10,542 bases of DNA from Clostridia bacterium (GCA_016293435.1 JAEDEG010000092.1:1-10542), one strand, 5' to 3'; shown: positions 1 to 5,571, counted from the first letter of the stretch. Translations and numbers: made by a program. The notes: a model not told the origin generated them from the sequence alone.

Positions 1-60
1 CCAAATTTTAAATGTTAAATTATGTAAAATTTTTAATTTAAGTTATTTTAACTATTTTTA

Positions 61-92
61 TTTGGTAATATCGTGGAAATATCGTACCTTTG
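61..92 (+). promoter_or_regulatory. Bacteroidetes-type promoter P1
   Basis: The -33 box TTTG lies at 61-64 and the -7 box TACCTTTG at 85-92, with a 20-bp spacer. This matches the Bacteroidetes sigma consensus TTTG/TAnnTTTG. Transcription should start near 98-100, giving a leader of about 22 nt before the ATG at 122. The 16 nt CGTACCTTTGCAGTGT are identical in P2 (around 865-880). It likely drives both genes at 122-814. Confidence 0.85.
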
Positions 93-121
93 CAGTGTCA
101 AACAATTAAAAACATAAAGTT

Positions 122-436
122 ATGAAGATTAAACATTTTTCGGGTTATGGCAGTGTAAATGCCAAGTATGTGAAAAAAACAACATGGACTGGTTTGCATG
201 GTGAAATGTTTGAACGCCGTTACGTTGTTGTTACAGGTAATCATGAAAGAGGTCTTTACTCTGATTACATGGATAACAATGACATTTATAATTGGCTTGT
301 AAAGCGGCTATTCAAGAATATTAAACGTGCTGACCAAGTTAAGGAGTTTACTGTGGAAACAGACTATGTTGTAATTGACGGTTTGGATGTTGAGCAATGC
401 ACCTATGGAATAGCGGTAAGAGTAATCCCTAACTAA
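122..436 (+). CDS. Hypothetical phage protein (104 aa)
   Basis: I do not recognise this protein. It is a soluble, mixed-charge polypeptide of 104 residues without a signal peptide, membrane segment or cysteine cluster. The aromatic- and basic-rich N-terminal half (MKIKHFSGYG, then a KKTTW stretch) looks like a small alpha/beta fold. The start at 122 fits the promoter at 61-92, which leaves a short A-rich leader (AAACAATTAAAAACATAAAG) and no Shine-Dalgarno site, as is normal in Bacteroidetes. The gene at 452 follows after 15 nt, so the two are probably one bicistronic message. The function is unknown; position and size suggest a phage accessory protein made early to take over the host, but that is inference. 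Confidence 0.8.
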   Translation: MKIKHFSGYGSVNAKYVKKTTWTGLHGEMFERRYVVVTGNHERGLYSDYMDNNDIYNWLVKRLFKNIKRADQVKEFTVETDYVVIDGLDVEQCTYGIAVRVIPN

Positions 437-451
437 CAATATACGAATAAT

Positions 452-814
452 ATGAAAAGATATATTATAACTTGCAGGTATCCTAAAACCGTGGGAATAA
501 ATTTCTTCTGTGGTTTTTATAAAAACAAGGCTAAATGGGAGTCATGTACCTGCCTTGAAGGGAAGTATCGGGTATATAAGAATATTGATACCGTAAGGCG
601 CAATATTAAACGACTAAAAGCGTTGTATCCAGATATAGAACTGTATCTTACCGAACATGGTGAATGTAGTACAGGAGCCGATCTGAAAATTTATCATCAA
701 GACGGTGTTACTGTTGAAATAAGGCATTTCTCTAATCAAGATGAAGCAGAGCAGTATTGCAAGGCAAATGACATTTCAGATTATGAGATTGAGGCGGTGA
801 GAATAAAAGTCTAA
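452..814 (+). CDS. Hypothetical phage protein (120 aa)
   Basis: I do not recognise this 120-residue protein. It starts MKRYIITCRYP and has four cysteines (in TCRYP, FFCGF, SCTCL) in its first 40 residues, a further Cys in HGECS and one near the C terminus (QYCKAND). The spacing is not that of a classical zinc ribbon. A predicted helix with many Lys and Arg (VRRNIKRLKALYPD, about residues 49-62) precedes a beta-rich second half. There is no signal peptide or membrane segment. It lies 15 nt after the stop of the upstream gene and shares its promoter. No clear terminator follows before the next promoter at 842. The function is unknown. Confidence 0.8.
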   Translation: MKRYIITCRYPKTVGINFFCGFYKNKAKWESCTCLEGKYRVYKNIDTVRRNIKRLKALYPDIELYLTEHGECSTGADLKIYHQDGVTVEIRHFSNQDEAEQYCKANDISDYEIEAVRIKV

Positions 815-841
815 TTCATTAACATCATTTAACTATAAAAA

Positions 842-873
842 TTTGGCCATGTCAGAATAAAGCCGTACCTTTG
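842..873 (+). promoter_or_regulatory. Bacteroidetes-type promoter P2
   Basis: TTTG at 842-845, a 20-bp spacer, and TACCTTTG at 866-873. The 17 nt from 841 to 857 recur exactly, inverted, at 4263-4279, where they form the upstream part of a different promoter-like element. A GTTAA pair in inverted orientation (TTAACATCATTTAAC, 817-831) lies just upstream. It drives the gene at 923. Confidence 0.85.
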
Positions 874-922
874 CAGTGTAATTAAGAAACAAACATAGTA
901 TAACAATTAAAACATTATAATT

Positions 923-1774
923 ATGCCAAATTGGAGTTACAACACCATTGCCTTGAAGGGCAAGAAAGAGAACATCTTGAAGTTCATTAATGAGGGTTTG
1001 AAGAACTCTCAAGTGAGTGAGAAAACCGATATAGAAGAGGCTTTCAATACTCTTCTTGAAGAAGGTAAGCGTAAAAAAACTAACTATGGGTTTGGTTCAA
1101 ATTCAAGGGGTAATTCAGTTGATAATCCTGCGGCCATTGAAATGGTTAAAGGAGTTACCATGCGTACATTCCGTCCGTACCCCGATGACTCGTACCTAAC
1201 GTATGATACCACGAACTATTCAGAAAAAATACCTGAAATAGCCAAAGAGCAGTATCGTAAGTTTGGCCATATCGGGTGGTATGACATCAACGCTGCATAC
1301 AGAGGCATGGGAAATGAGAAGTTCTACAATGGTGAGAGTGAAGCCAAAGGCAAAGAGCCTTGGGAACTTGGTTGCCTTGGCACTAAGTGGGACGCAGAAT
1401 TGAATTGTCTTGAGTTGAATGTGGTCGGCGATGAAGCGGTTATCACATTTAACGTTGATACTGCATGGTCATACCCAGACCATTGGCTCATATGGATTAA
1501 GCGTACCTTCTGTGTAAATGTCTTTATCTGTGCCCATGAGGAAGGTAATGCCTTTAACTTCTATTGTGAGATTGACCATGAAGATGACGGTAAAGACTAT
1601 GGTGATTTCGGGAATATGGAAGGACAGCCTGACCATGATGATTATGATAACGATGACGAATACTATGAGGCTTGGAGCGAGTTTGAAAACGACGCACAGG
1701 AGAAGATGCGTTCTGAGTTTTTTGATTATGTGTATAATTGTGCCGTAGATGCTTGGGGTGAGTTTCTTAAATAA
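923..1774 (+). CDS. Api92/DUF1281-like protein with MPNW start (283 aa)
   Basis: The N terminus MPNWSYNTIALKG matches the MPNWC-x-N start typical of the DUF1281/YubB/Api92-like family, found mainly in phages and plasmids and thought to carry a ferredoxin-like domain. Two further motifs fit the family: LGTKWDA (residues 152-158) and TAWSYP (180-185; the family usually has T-x-WSPP). The molecular role of the family is not known. The tail from about residue 219 is extremely acidic, with runs of Asp, Glu and Tyr, and could mimic nucleic acid or bind a basic partner; that is inference. The gene has its own promoter (842-873) and a terminator at 1798-1833, so it is monocistronic. A 76-codon open frame inside it (1518-1748) is a shadow. 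Confidence 0.85.
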   Translation: MPNWSYNTIALKGKKENILKFINEGLKNSQVSEKTDIEEAFNTLLEEGKRKKTNYGFGSNSRGNSVDNPAAIEMVKGVTMRTFRPYPDDSYLTYDTTNYSEKIPEIAKEQYRKFGHIGWYDINAAYRGMGNEKFYNGESEAKGKEPWELGCLGTKWDAELNCLELNVVGDEAVITFNVDTAWSYPDHWLIWIKRTFCVNVFICAHEEGNAFNFYCEIDHEDDGKDYGDFGNMEGQPDHDDYDNDDEYYEAWSEFENDAQEKMRSEFFDYVYNCAVDAWGEFLK

Positions 1775-1797
1775 GGGTTGTTGATTTTATTGTTATG

Positions 1798-1833
1798 TAG
1801 GGATTGCTCGTGATGAGTAGTCCCTATTTTTTT
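1798..1833 (+). terminator. Rho-independent terminator after the MPNW gene
   Basis: Stem TAGGGA (1798-1803) pairs with TCCCTA (1821-1826). An inner CTC/GAG pairing (1807-1809/1815-1817) is possible. Seven T residues follow at 1827-1833. Confidence 0.85.
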
Positions 1834-1862
1834 CATTAAAACTAAAAATAAATTCATTTTTA

Positions 1863-1900
1863 TTTGGCCGTTTCATTTTTTCTGTTATATTAAAACAAAT
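1863..1900 (+). promoter_or_regulatory. Alternative promoter-like element, copy A
   Basis: TTTG (1863-1866, within TTTGGCC), then 19 nt, then TATATTAAAACAAAT (1886-1900). The same 15-mer recurs at 4909-4923 (+) and 4241-4255 (-), each 19 nt from a TTTG or CTTG box. Three TCAGG words (1910, 1921, 1941) follow. The spacing is promoter-like, but the second box is not the host TAnnTTTG, so this may be a phage-specific promoter or a regulator site. Confidence 0.5.
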
Positions 1901-1966
1901 ATTTCATCGTCAGGTAAAGCTCAGGATGCACGTGATGTTATCAGGAATGTTAAAAATGTTAATTTA

Positions 1967-1998
1967 TTTGGTTATATCAGAAAAATGTATTAACTTTG
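1967..1998 (+). promoter_or_regulatory. Bacteroidetes-type promoter P3
   Basis: TTTG at 1967-1970, a 20-bp spacer, and TAACTTTG at 1991-1998. A direct repeat of GTTAA (1949-1953 and 1958-1962) abuts the -33 box. The predicted start near 2005 rules out translation from the in-frame ATG at 1926 and supports the start at 2022. Confidence 0.8.
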
Positions 1999-2021
1999 CA
2001 CAGTTAAACAATAATAAAAAC

Positions 2022-2786
2022 ATGAGATATTCAGGCAGCAAAAGAAAATTCATAAAGGAACTGCTACCCATACTTCTTGAAGATACCACTGACGAAACAT
2101 TATTCATTGATGCCTTCGGGGGTGGCATGAACGTAGTGTGCAATGTACCGTTAAGGAAGAAGTATGCAGTAGAAATAAACCGTTATGTCCATGCCTTATG
2201 GAAATGTATAAAGGAAAAGGGGCTATCATCTTTAAACCTACCGAAAAACTCTGATGAACTCACCCAGGAAATGTATAATGTCATAAAAGAATCATACCTT
2301 AATAATGACAAACGTTATCCTGAGTATCTTATAGGTTTTGTTGGGGCGTGTTGTTCTTATGGTGGGGCATGGTTCAATGGCTATGCAAAATTCAATGTGA
2401 AGAAAAACGAAGATCATATTAAGGAAGCATACAGCGGGCTAAAGAAGCAGGTAGATAATTTCAAGAATATTGAAAGTACATTGTTTTTTTTAGATACATA
2501 CCGTTCATTAGGTGATAAGATATATATCCCAAATGATTGTGTCATATATTGTGACCCTCCATATTTTGAAACCAAAAAATATGAATCCGATTTTGATCAT
2601 ATTGCTTTTTGGGAATGGGTAAGGATGATGTCACGACGTGGTATAAAAGTGTATGTATCAGAATACACAGCCCCTGATGATTTCAAGTGTGTATGGTCTG
2701 CAAAAAAACATGACGGTATGGGTACGACAAAAACGGGCAGGAAACAAACAGTAAAAACCGAAAAACTGTTTATATATGCAGGATAA
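2022..2786 (+). CDS. Dam-type (D12 class) N6-adenine DNA methyltransferase
   Basis: A 254-residue member of the D12 class (alpha group) of adenine-N6 DNA methyltransferases, which use S-adenosylmethionine. The order of motifs is right: N-terminal RYSGSKRKF (residues 2-10), which replaces the usual RYPGGK; motif I DAFGGGMNV (residues 30-38) for cofactor binding; catalytic motif IV DPPY (178-181) followed by F-x-x-K-x-Y; and a C-terminal EKLFIYAG strand. The size is normal for Dam-like enzymes. The in-frame ATG at 1926 lies upstream of the mapped promoter boxes, so 2022 is chosen as start. No restriction endonuclease is adjacent. A solitary phage methyltransferase usually protects the genome from host restriction or modulates transcription. 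The target site (GATC or another) cannot be read from the sequence. Confidence 0.93.
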   Translation: MRYSGSKRKFIKELLPILLEDTTDETLFIDAFGGGMNVVCNVPLRKKYAVEINRYVHALWKCIKEKGLSSLNLPKNSDELTQEMYNVIKESYLNNDKRYPEYLIGFVGACCSYGGAWFNGYAKFNVKKNEDHIKEAYSGLKKQVDNFKNIESTLFFLDTYRSLGDKIYIPNDCVIYCDPPYFETKKYESDFDHIAFWEWVRMMSRRGIKVYVSEYTAPDDFKCVWSAKKHDGMGTTKTGRKQTVKTEKLFIYAG

Positions 2787-2787
2787 T

Positions 2788-2809
2788 GGTACTCAATCGT
2801 GTACCTTTT
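2788..2809 (+). terminator. GGTACTC hairpin terminator, copy 1
   Basis: GGTACTC (2788-2794), loop AATC, GTGTACC (2799-2805), then TTTT. One T-T mismatch breaks the otherwise conserved 7-bp stem of this repeat family (other copies at 5440, 6495 and 8651). It begins two nt after the methyltransferase stop codon. Confidence 0.7.
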
Positions 2810-2831
2810 CAACGTTAAATAATGTTAATTA

Positions 2832-2863
2832 CTTGCATAATTAAAAATTAGATTGTACCTTTG
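2832..2863 (+). promoter_or_regulatory. Bacteroidetes-type promoter P4
   Basis: CTTG (2832-2835) as -33 box, a 20-bp spacer, and TACCTTTG (2856-2863). A GTTAA direct repeat (2814-2818 and 2824-2828) lies 3 nt upstream of the -33 box. The leader contains ACAACAATTAAAA, as in the leaders of P1 and P2. It drives the overlapping pair at 2897 and 3583. Confidence 0.8.
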
Positions 2864-2896
2864 CACTGTAAAAACAACAATTAAAAAATAGAAATA

Positions 2897-3595
2897 ATGA
2901 AAAAATACAACAAGATTATTCTTAACATCCCTCATTCAAGTGACTTTATTCCTGTAAATACATGGAATGGTGACATACAAAGTGAGGTAGACAAGTGGAC
3001 TGATTGGTTTACTGATGTGATATTCAAGCCAAGGGGAATTGACAAGAGAATACTACCTGTCGTTTTTAATTTCTCACGTTTTTTCTGTGATGTTGAAAGA
3101 CTGAAAGAAAACGAGCCTTTGGAGGAAGTAGGACAAGGCAGGTTCTACACGGATTTCAATGGTTGTACACGTGAGAAGGAAGGTGAGGCATATATTATGG
3201 CAGAACAAGCATACCTTTTCCATGACATGCTTTTGTCTTCCCAAATCAACGGTGATGACAATCTTATCATTGACTGTCATTCATTTCCCTCAGAATTGGC
3301 TTCTGACGTTGATATTTGTATTGGGTGGAATGATGATTGGTCAAAGCCTTCTGACGAGCTTATAGAGCAAATAAAGAGGTATTTTGAGGGTTTTAACTAC
3401 AAGGTCGCATTTAACAGCCCATATTCAAACTCAATTACTCCCGAATCAAGGCATAGATACGGTTCATTGATGATTGAAATCAATAAAAAACTGTATATGG
3501 ACGAAAAAAATATTAAATTGTTAGGCGGTGCATATAAAATTAATATCTCATTGTGGTATTTATATAAAAACATTTTGGATAAATGGAAATACTGA
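2897..3595 (+). CDS. N-formylglutamate amidohydrolase-like protein (232 aa)
   Basis: Resembles the N-formylglutamate amidohydrolase (FGase) family, metal-dependent amidohydrolases related in fold to zinc carboxypeptidases. Visible motifs, in order: NIPHSS (residues 10-15, candidate metal-binding His13), NFSRFFCDVERL (58-69), DCHSF (126-130, second metal-binding region) and HRYGSLMIEINKKLYM (186-201, C-terminal catalytic region with Glu). At 232 residues it is slightly short for the family. Cellular FGase completes histidine catabolism, but no histidine utilisation genes are present here. In phages the substrate is unknown and may be a formylated or acylated amino group on a peptide or cell-wall part. 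It shares a promoter with, and overlaps by 13 nt, the GNAT-like gene downstream, which suggests linked functions. The stop is TGA. Confidence 0.85.
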   Translation: MKKYNKIILNIPHSSDFIPVNTWNGDIQSEVDKWTDWFTDVIFKPRGIDKRILPVVFNFSRFFCDVERLKENEPLEEVGQGRFYTDFNGCTREKEGEAYIMAEQAYLFHDMLLSSQINGDDNLIIDCHSFPSELASDVDICIGWNDDWSKPSDELIEQIKRYFEGFNYKVAFNSPYSNSITPESRHRYGSLMIEINKKLYMDEKNIKLLGGAYKINISLWYLYKNILDKWKY

Positions 3596-4167
3596 ATGAG
3601 ATTAAATTCTATAAGCAAACAGGAAAATTATATAACAACACTATAAGAGAGGCTTTGTTACAACATGGCCTCTTTGAGTGTTTCATGACAGAGAATGATA
3701 TTACCAACAGTCCTGAACGTATTGATGTGCTTAACAAAATCAACAACGACCAATACATAAGGAATGACTACGAGTCATTTTTACAGGAAATAGGTAAAAA
3801 CAAAAGAAGTTCATTTCTCACCCCGTATACCGTTGACGAGTTCAAGAATGCAGGTGTGCAGACATTTCAAGTACCAGGTTATGAAATCGGTTTTGCACTA
3901 AAACCTATGCCTGAAGGCGATAATGACATTATATCAGTCCATAACAATACAAATATTCATGGAATAGGTGATGCACTTATTGACAGTGCCAAAAGGTTGG
4001 GAGGTACTACATTAGACCATTTTGATGGCTTCCTATCAGATTTTTATAATAAAAAAGGATTTAAAGAGTATGATAGGTGGAAGTGGGATGACCAATATGC
4101 CCCAACCGATTGGGATTATGAAAAATACGGAAAACCTGACGTAATCCTCAGACGCTTGCAAAAATAA
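3583..4167 (+). CDS. GNAT-like acetyltransferase-related protein (194 aa)
   Basis: The C-terminal half resembles divergent GNAT-fold proteins common in phages. A beta strand with GYEIGFALKP (residues 99-108) is followed by GIGDALIDSAKRLGG (127-141), in the place of the acetyl-CoA loop and helix, and by FDGFLSDFYNKKGFKEYDR (147-165), whose FY-x-x-x-GF pattern is the usual GNAT motif B. It ends with the DQYAPTDWDYEKYGKPDVI region (170-188) that I associate with this phage subgroup. The pyrophosphate-binding motif Q/R-x-x-G-x-G/A is not intact, so activity is uncertain. The N-terminal 80 residues are helical and unrecognised. Its ATG lies inside the FGase-like gene (13-nt overlap), so it is likely translationally coupled. 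A strong terminator follows. Confidence 0.7.
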   Translation: MEILNEIKFYKQTGKLYNNTIREALLQHGLFECFMTENDITNSPERIDVLNKINNDQYIRNDYESFLQEIGKNKRSSFLTPYTVDEFKNAGVQTFQVPGYEIGFALKPMPEGDNDIISVHNNTNIHGIGDALIDSAKRLGGTTLDHFDGFLSDFYNKKGFKEYDRWKWDDQYAPTDWDYEKYGKPDVILRRLQK

Positions 4168-4182
4168 AAACATTGTTCGTAG

Positions 4183-4210
4183 CCGCCCTATTTATTAGGG
4201 CGGTTTTTTT
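4183..4210 (+). terminator. Strong rho-independent terminator
   Basis: CCGCCCTA (4183-4190), loop TTTAT, TAGGGCGG (4196-4203): a perfect 8-bp stem followed by seven T (4204-4210). It ends the FGase/GNAT transcript. Confidence 0.95.
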
Positions 4211-4240
4211 GTTCTTCCTGGTATATTACAGGTTGATTAA

Positions 4241-4278
4241 ATTTGTTTTAATATAGTAGATTTTCTGACATGGCCAAA
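4241..4278 (-). promoter_or_regulatory. Alternative promoter-like element, copy C
   Basis: Read leftward: TTTG (4278-4275, within ATTTGGCCATGTCAGAA, identical to 841-857), 19 nt, then TATATTAAAACAAAT (4255-4241). It points toward the back of the rightward terminator at 4183-4210, where there is no leftward gene. It could give antisense RNA, or it could show that the 15-mer is a protein-binding site rather than a promoter. Confidence 0.45.
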
Positions 4279-4287
4279 TAAAACAAT

Positions 4288-4318
4288 AAAAAAAGAGCCT
4301 GAATTTTATAATTCAGAC
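4288..4318 (-). terminator. Leftward terminator of the secreted-protein gene
   Basis: On the minus strand GTCTGAATT (4318-4310) pairs with AATTCAGGC (4305-4297), with one G-T wobble and the 4-nt loop ATAA. T residues follow (A at 4288-4294 on the plus strand), 21 nt after the stop codon at 4340. Confidence 0.85.
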
Positions 4319-4339
4319 CCCTTACTATATTTACCAATG

Positions 4340-4687
4340 TCAGATAATTATTCCTTTGTTATAAAATGTAACGTTAAGTACACGGAGATACTTACGATAT
4401 TGCTTCTCATCAAGGACGACGCTCATGTTAATCAATATATAATTAATGCCATTCTTTATATACTGTTCTTTTACTTTCTCGTCTTCAATCTCAGGCACGT
4501 GTAGCATTGCCTTTTTAAAATTGTAATGTATAGTTTTCACTTCCTCATTTTGGATACTATCCAAATTCAAATAAGTTTTAATCTTTTCACTGTTGAAATC
4601 AAAATTGTAATCAACCTTCTTGGCATTTGCAAAACTATTAAAACTAATGCCTAAAACCATCGCAAATAAAATAAAATACTTCTTCAT
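4340..4687 (-). CDS. Small secreted Bacteroidetes protein (115 aa), moron-like
   Basis: Encodes 115 residues with a clear signal peptide: MKK, a hydrophobic core (YFILFAMVLGISF) and a probable signal peptidase I site after ANA (residue 22), so the mature protein is about 93 residues and periplasmic or exported. The mature part is helical. LNLDSIQNEEVKTIHYNFKKAM (around 41-62) and VLDEKQYRKYLRVLNVTFYNKG (around 91-112) resemble small secreted proteins of Bacteroidales with an LDxxQ-type repeat; I know no function for them. It is the only protein gene on this strand and has its own promoter candidate and terminator inside a rightward phage region. That is the usual layout of a moron, a cargo gene expressed in the lysogen or infected host. 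The stop is TGA. The function is unknown; an envelope role is inference. Confidence 0.85.
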   Translation of the reverse strand: MKKYFILFAMVLGISFNSFANAKKVDYNFDFNSEKIKTYLNLDSIQNEEVKTIHYNFKKAMLHVPEIEDEKVKEQYIKNGINYILINMSVVLDEKQYRKYLRVLNVTFYNKGIII

Positions 4688-4734
4688 TTTTTACATCTTT
4701 TAGTTTTTAATTATTAATATCACTTTTAACTCCA

Positions 4735-4742
4735 CAAATATA
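4735..4742 (-). promoter_or_regulatory. Candidate -7 box for the leftward secreted-protein gene
   Basis: On the minus strand TATATTTG (4742-4735) matches TAnnTTTG, about 47 nt upstream of the ATG at 4687. No good TTTG is seen 19-21 nt further upstream (ATAA instead), so the promoter is only partly supported. Confidence 0.4.
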
Positions 4743-4885
4743 TATCTTTTGATCTTAAAAAATTATGTTTTATAACATAAAAATGAGTGTATTATAACAC
4801 TTTTTTGATTTAAGTCAAATGTGGATGTGTCAATTGATCCCCATGTTGCAATATGGACATTACAATTGTTAAAAATGTTAATTTA

Positions 4886-4923
4886 CTTGCATACATTAAA
4901 TCAAGCATTATATTAAAACAAAT
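4886..4923 (+). promoter_or_regulatory. Alternative promoter-like element, copy B
   Basis: CTTG (4886-4889), 19 nt, TATATTAAAACAAAT (4909-4923). A GTTAA direct repeat (GTTAAAAATGTTAA, 4869-4882) sits 3 nt upstream of the first box, exactly as at the host-type promoters, which supports a promoter function. The tandem ATCCTGAC repeat follows 6 nt downstream. Confidence 0.5.
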
Positions 4924-4986
4924 ATGGTTATCCTGACATCCTGACGACGGGCTGTTTTATGTAAAATGTTAAATAATGTAAAATAT

Positions 4987-5017
4987 TTTGTTTTTTGATG
5001 TTTTATTTGTACCTTTG
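4987..5017 (+). promoter_or_regulatory. Bacteroidetes-type promoter P5
   Basis: TTTG (4987-4990), a 19-bp spacer, TACCTTTG (5010-5017). A degenerate GTTAA repeat (4968-4982) lies 4 nt upstream. The expected start near 5023 places the open frame's upstream ATG (4988) outside the transcript. Confidence 0.8.
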
Positions 5018-5050
5018 CACAAGAAAAATAACATTTTAATACAGGACATT

Positions 5051-5392
5051 ATGAGAATGAATAAAGGTAAAGGGATGAGTGAAACACCTATACAGGTGGA
5101 TTGGACGGACATAAAATTCAATGGTGGATTTTATAAGGGATTCAAGATTGTAGTTTATGACTATAAGAAAAACAAGGACGTAACTGTTTTTGTATCTACA
5201 CAGTCATTGGAAAAACAACTTCAGAAGTATTATTTTGCGGTTGAAACACCTACGACAAAGAATATAATTGCAAGGGCCAAGGAACTGTATGATAAATATA
5301 GTGTGTTCCTTCCTGACACATCTTTCAATCGTAAAACAGACCCTAAAACACTTAAAAAACTTGTGGAGGATAATCTCTATCCATCATATTAA
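5051..5392 (+). CDS. Hypothetical phage protein (113 aa)
   Basis: I do not recognise this protein. From the ATG at 5051 it has 113 residues. The in-frame ATG at 4988 is rejected because it overlaps the promoter; ATGs at 5057 and 5075 (MSETPIQ) are possible later starts. The product is lysine-rich and soluble, with a beta-rich N-terminal half (WTDIKFNGGFYKGFKIVVYD) and a helical C-terminal half (IIARAKELYDKY, LKKLVEDNLYP), and no cysteines. It is monocistronic, between promoter P5 and a GGTACTC hairpin terminator at 5440. The two stacked promoter elements upstream suggest that its expression is timed during infection; that is inference. Confidence 0.75.
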   Translation: MRMNKGKGMSETPIQVDWTDIKFNGGFYKGFKIVVYDYKKNKDVTVFVSTQSLEKQLQKYYFAVETPTTKNIIARAKELYDKYSVFLPDTSFNRKTDPKTLKKLVEDNLYPSY

Positions 5393-5439
5393 AAAGTGTC
5401 TTAGAAACGAAATAAATGCAGTTTTACAGTACGTGTGAA

Positions 5440-5461
5440 GGTACTCAAACGAGTACCTTTT
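5440..5461 (+). terminator. GGTACTC hairpin terminator, copy 2
   Basis: GGTACTC (5440-5446), loop AAAC, GAGTACC (5451-5457): a perfect 7-bp stem followed by TTTT. Second member of the four-copy hairpin family. Confidence 0.85.
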
Positions 5462-5500
5462 CTCATTATATATGAAATATATTCATGCTTGATCTGAATA

Positions 5501-5532
5501 TTTGCACAAATGGTTATTTTTTAGTACCTTTG
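5501..5532 (+). promoter_or_regulatory. Bacteroidetes-type promoter P6
   Basis: TTTG (5501-5504), a 20-bp spacer, TACCTTTG (5525-5532). It is the last clear promoter of this type on the plus strand, so it may drive the whole series of small genes up to the terminator at 8521. Confidence 0.85.
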
Positions 5533-5571
5533 CATTATAAAAGATAATAAATAAATAAACAACATTATATC

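Larger units (their letters stand above)
4743..5050. other. Gene-free regulatory stretch of about 300 bp
   Basis: No credible gene on either strand. It holds a perfect 7-bp hairpin TTATGTT/AACATAA (4763-4780) and a weak terminator-like hairpin AGTGT/ACACT (4786-4801) followed by T residues. It also holds an almost palindromic 16-mer CCATGTTGCAATATGG (4841-4856), a GTTAA direct repeat (4869-4882), the alternative promoter element at 4886-4923, a tandem ATCCTGAC repeat (4930-4945), a degenerate GTTAA pair (4967-4982) and promoter P5. Confidence 0.7.

Noticed and set aside
1518..1748. 76-codon rightward open frame rich in Met and Thr
   Set aside because: It lies wholly within the MPNW gene in another frame; its odd composition is the shadow of the acidic codons there.
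1926..2021. 32-residue N-terminal extension of the methyltransferase from the ATG at 1926
   Set aside because: It covers the -33 and -7 boxes of P3; the family begins at the RYSGSK motif, so 2022 is the start.
2597..3618. Open frames of 68-73 codons opposite or inside the methyltransferase and FGase-like genes (2597-2812, 3074-3280, 3159-3365, 3397-3618)
   Set aside because: All overlap genes with clear family motifs and have no promoter or protein-like composition of their own.
4988..5050. 21-residue N-terminal extension of the 113-aa protein from the ATG at 4988
   Set aside because: It overlaps promoter P5 (4987-5017), so it cannot be in the main transcript.
2802..5461. TACCTTTT at the end of GGTACTC hairpins (2802-2809 and 5454-5461) as hidden -7 boxes
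   Set aside because: No TTTG lies 19-21 nt upstream of either, and the bases are explained by the hairpin arm plus U-tract.
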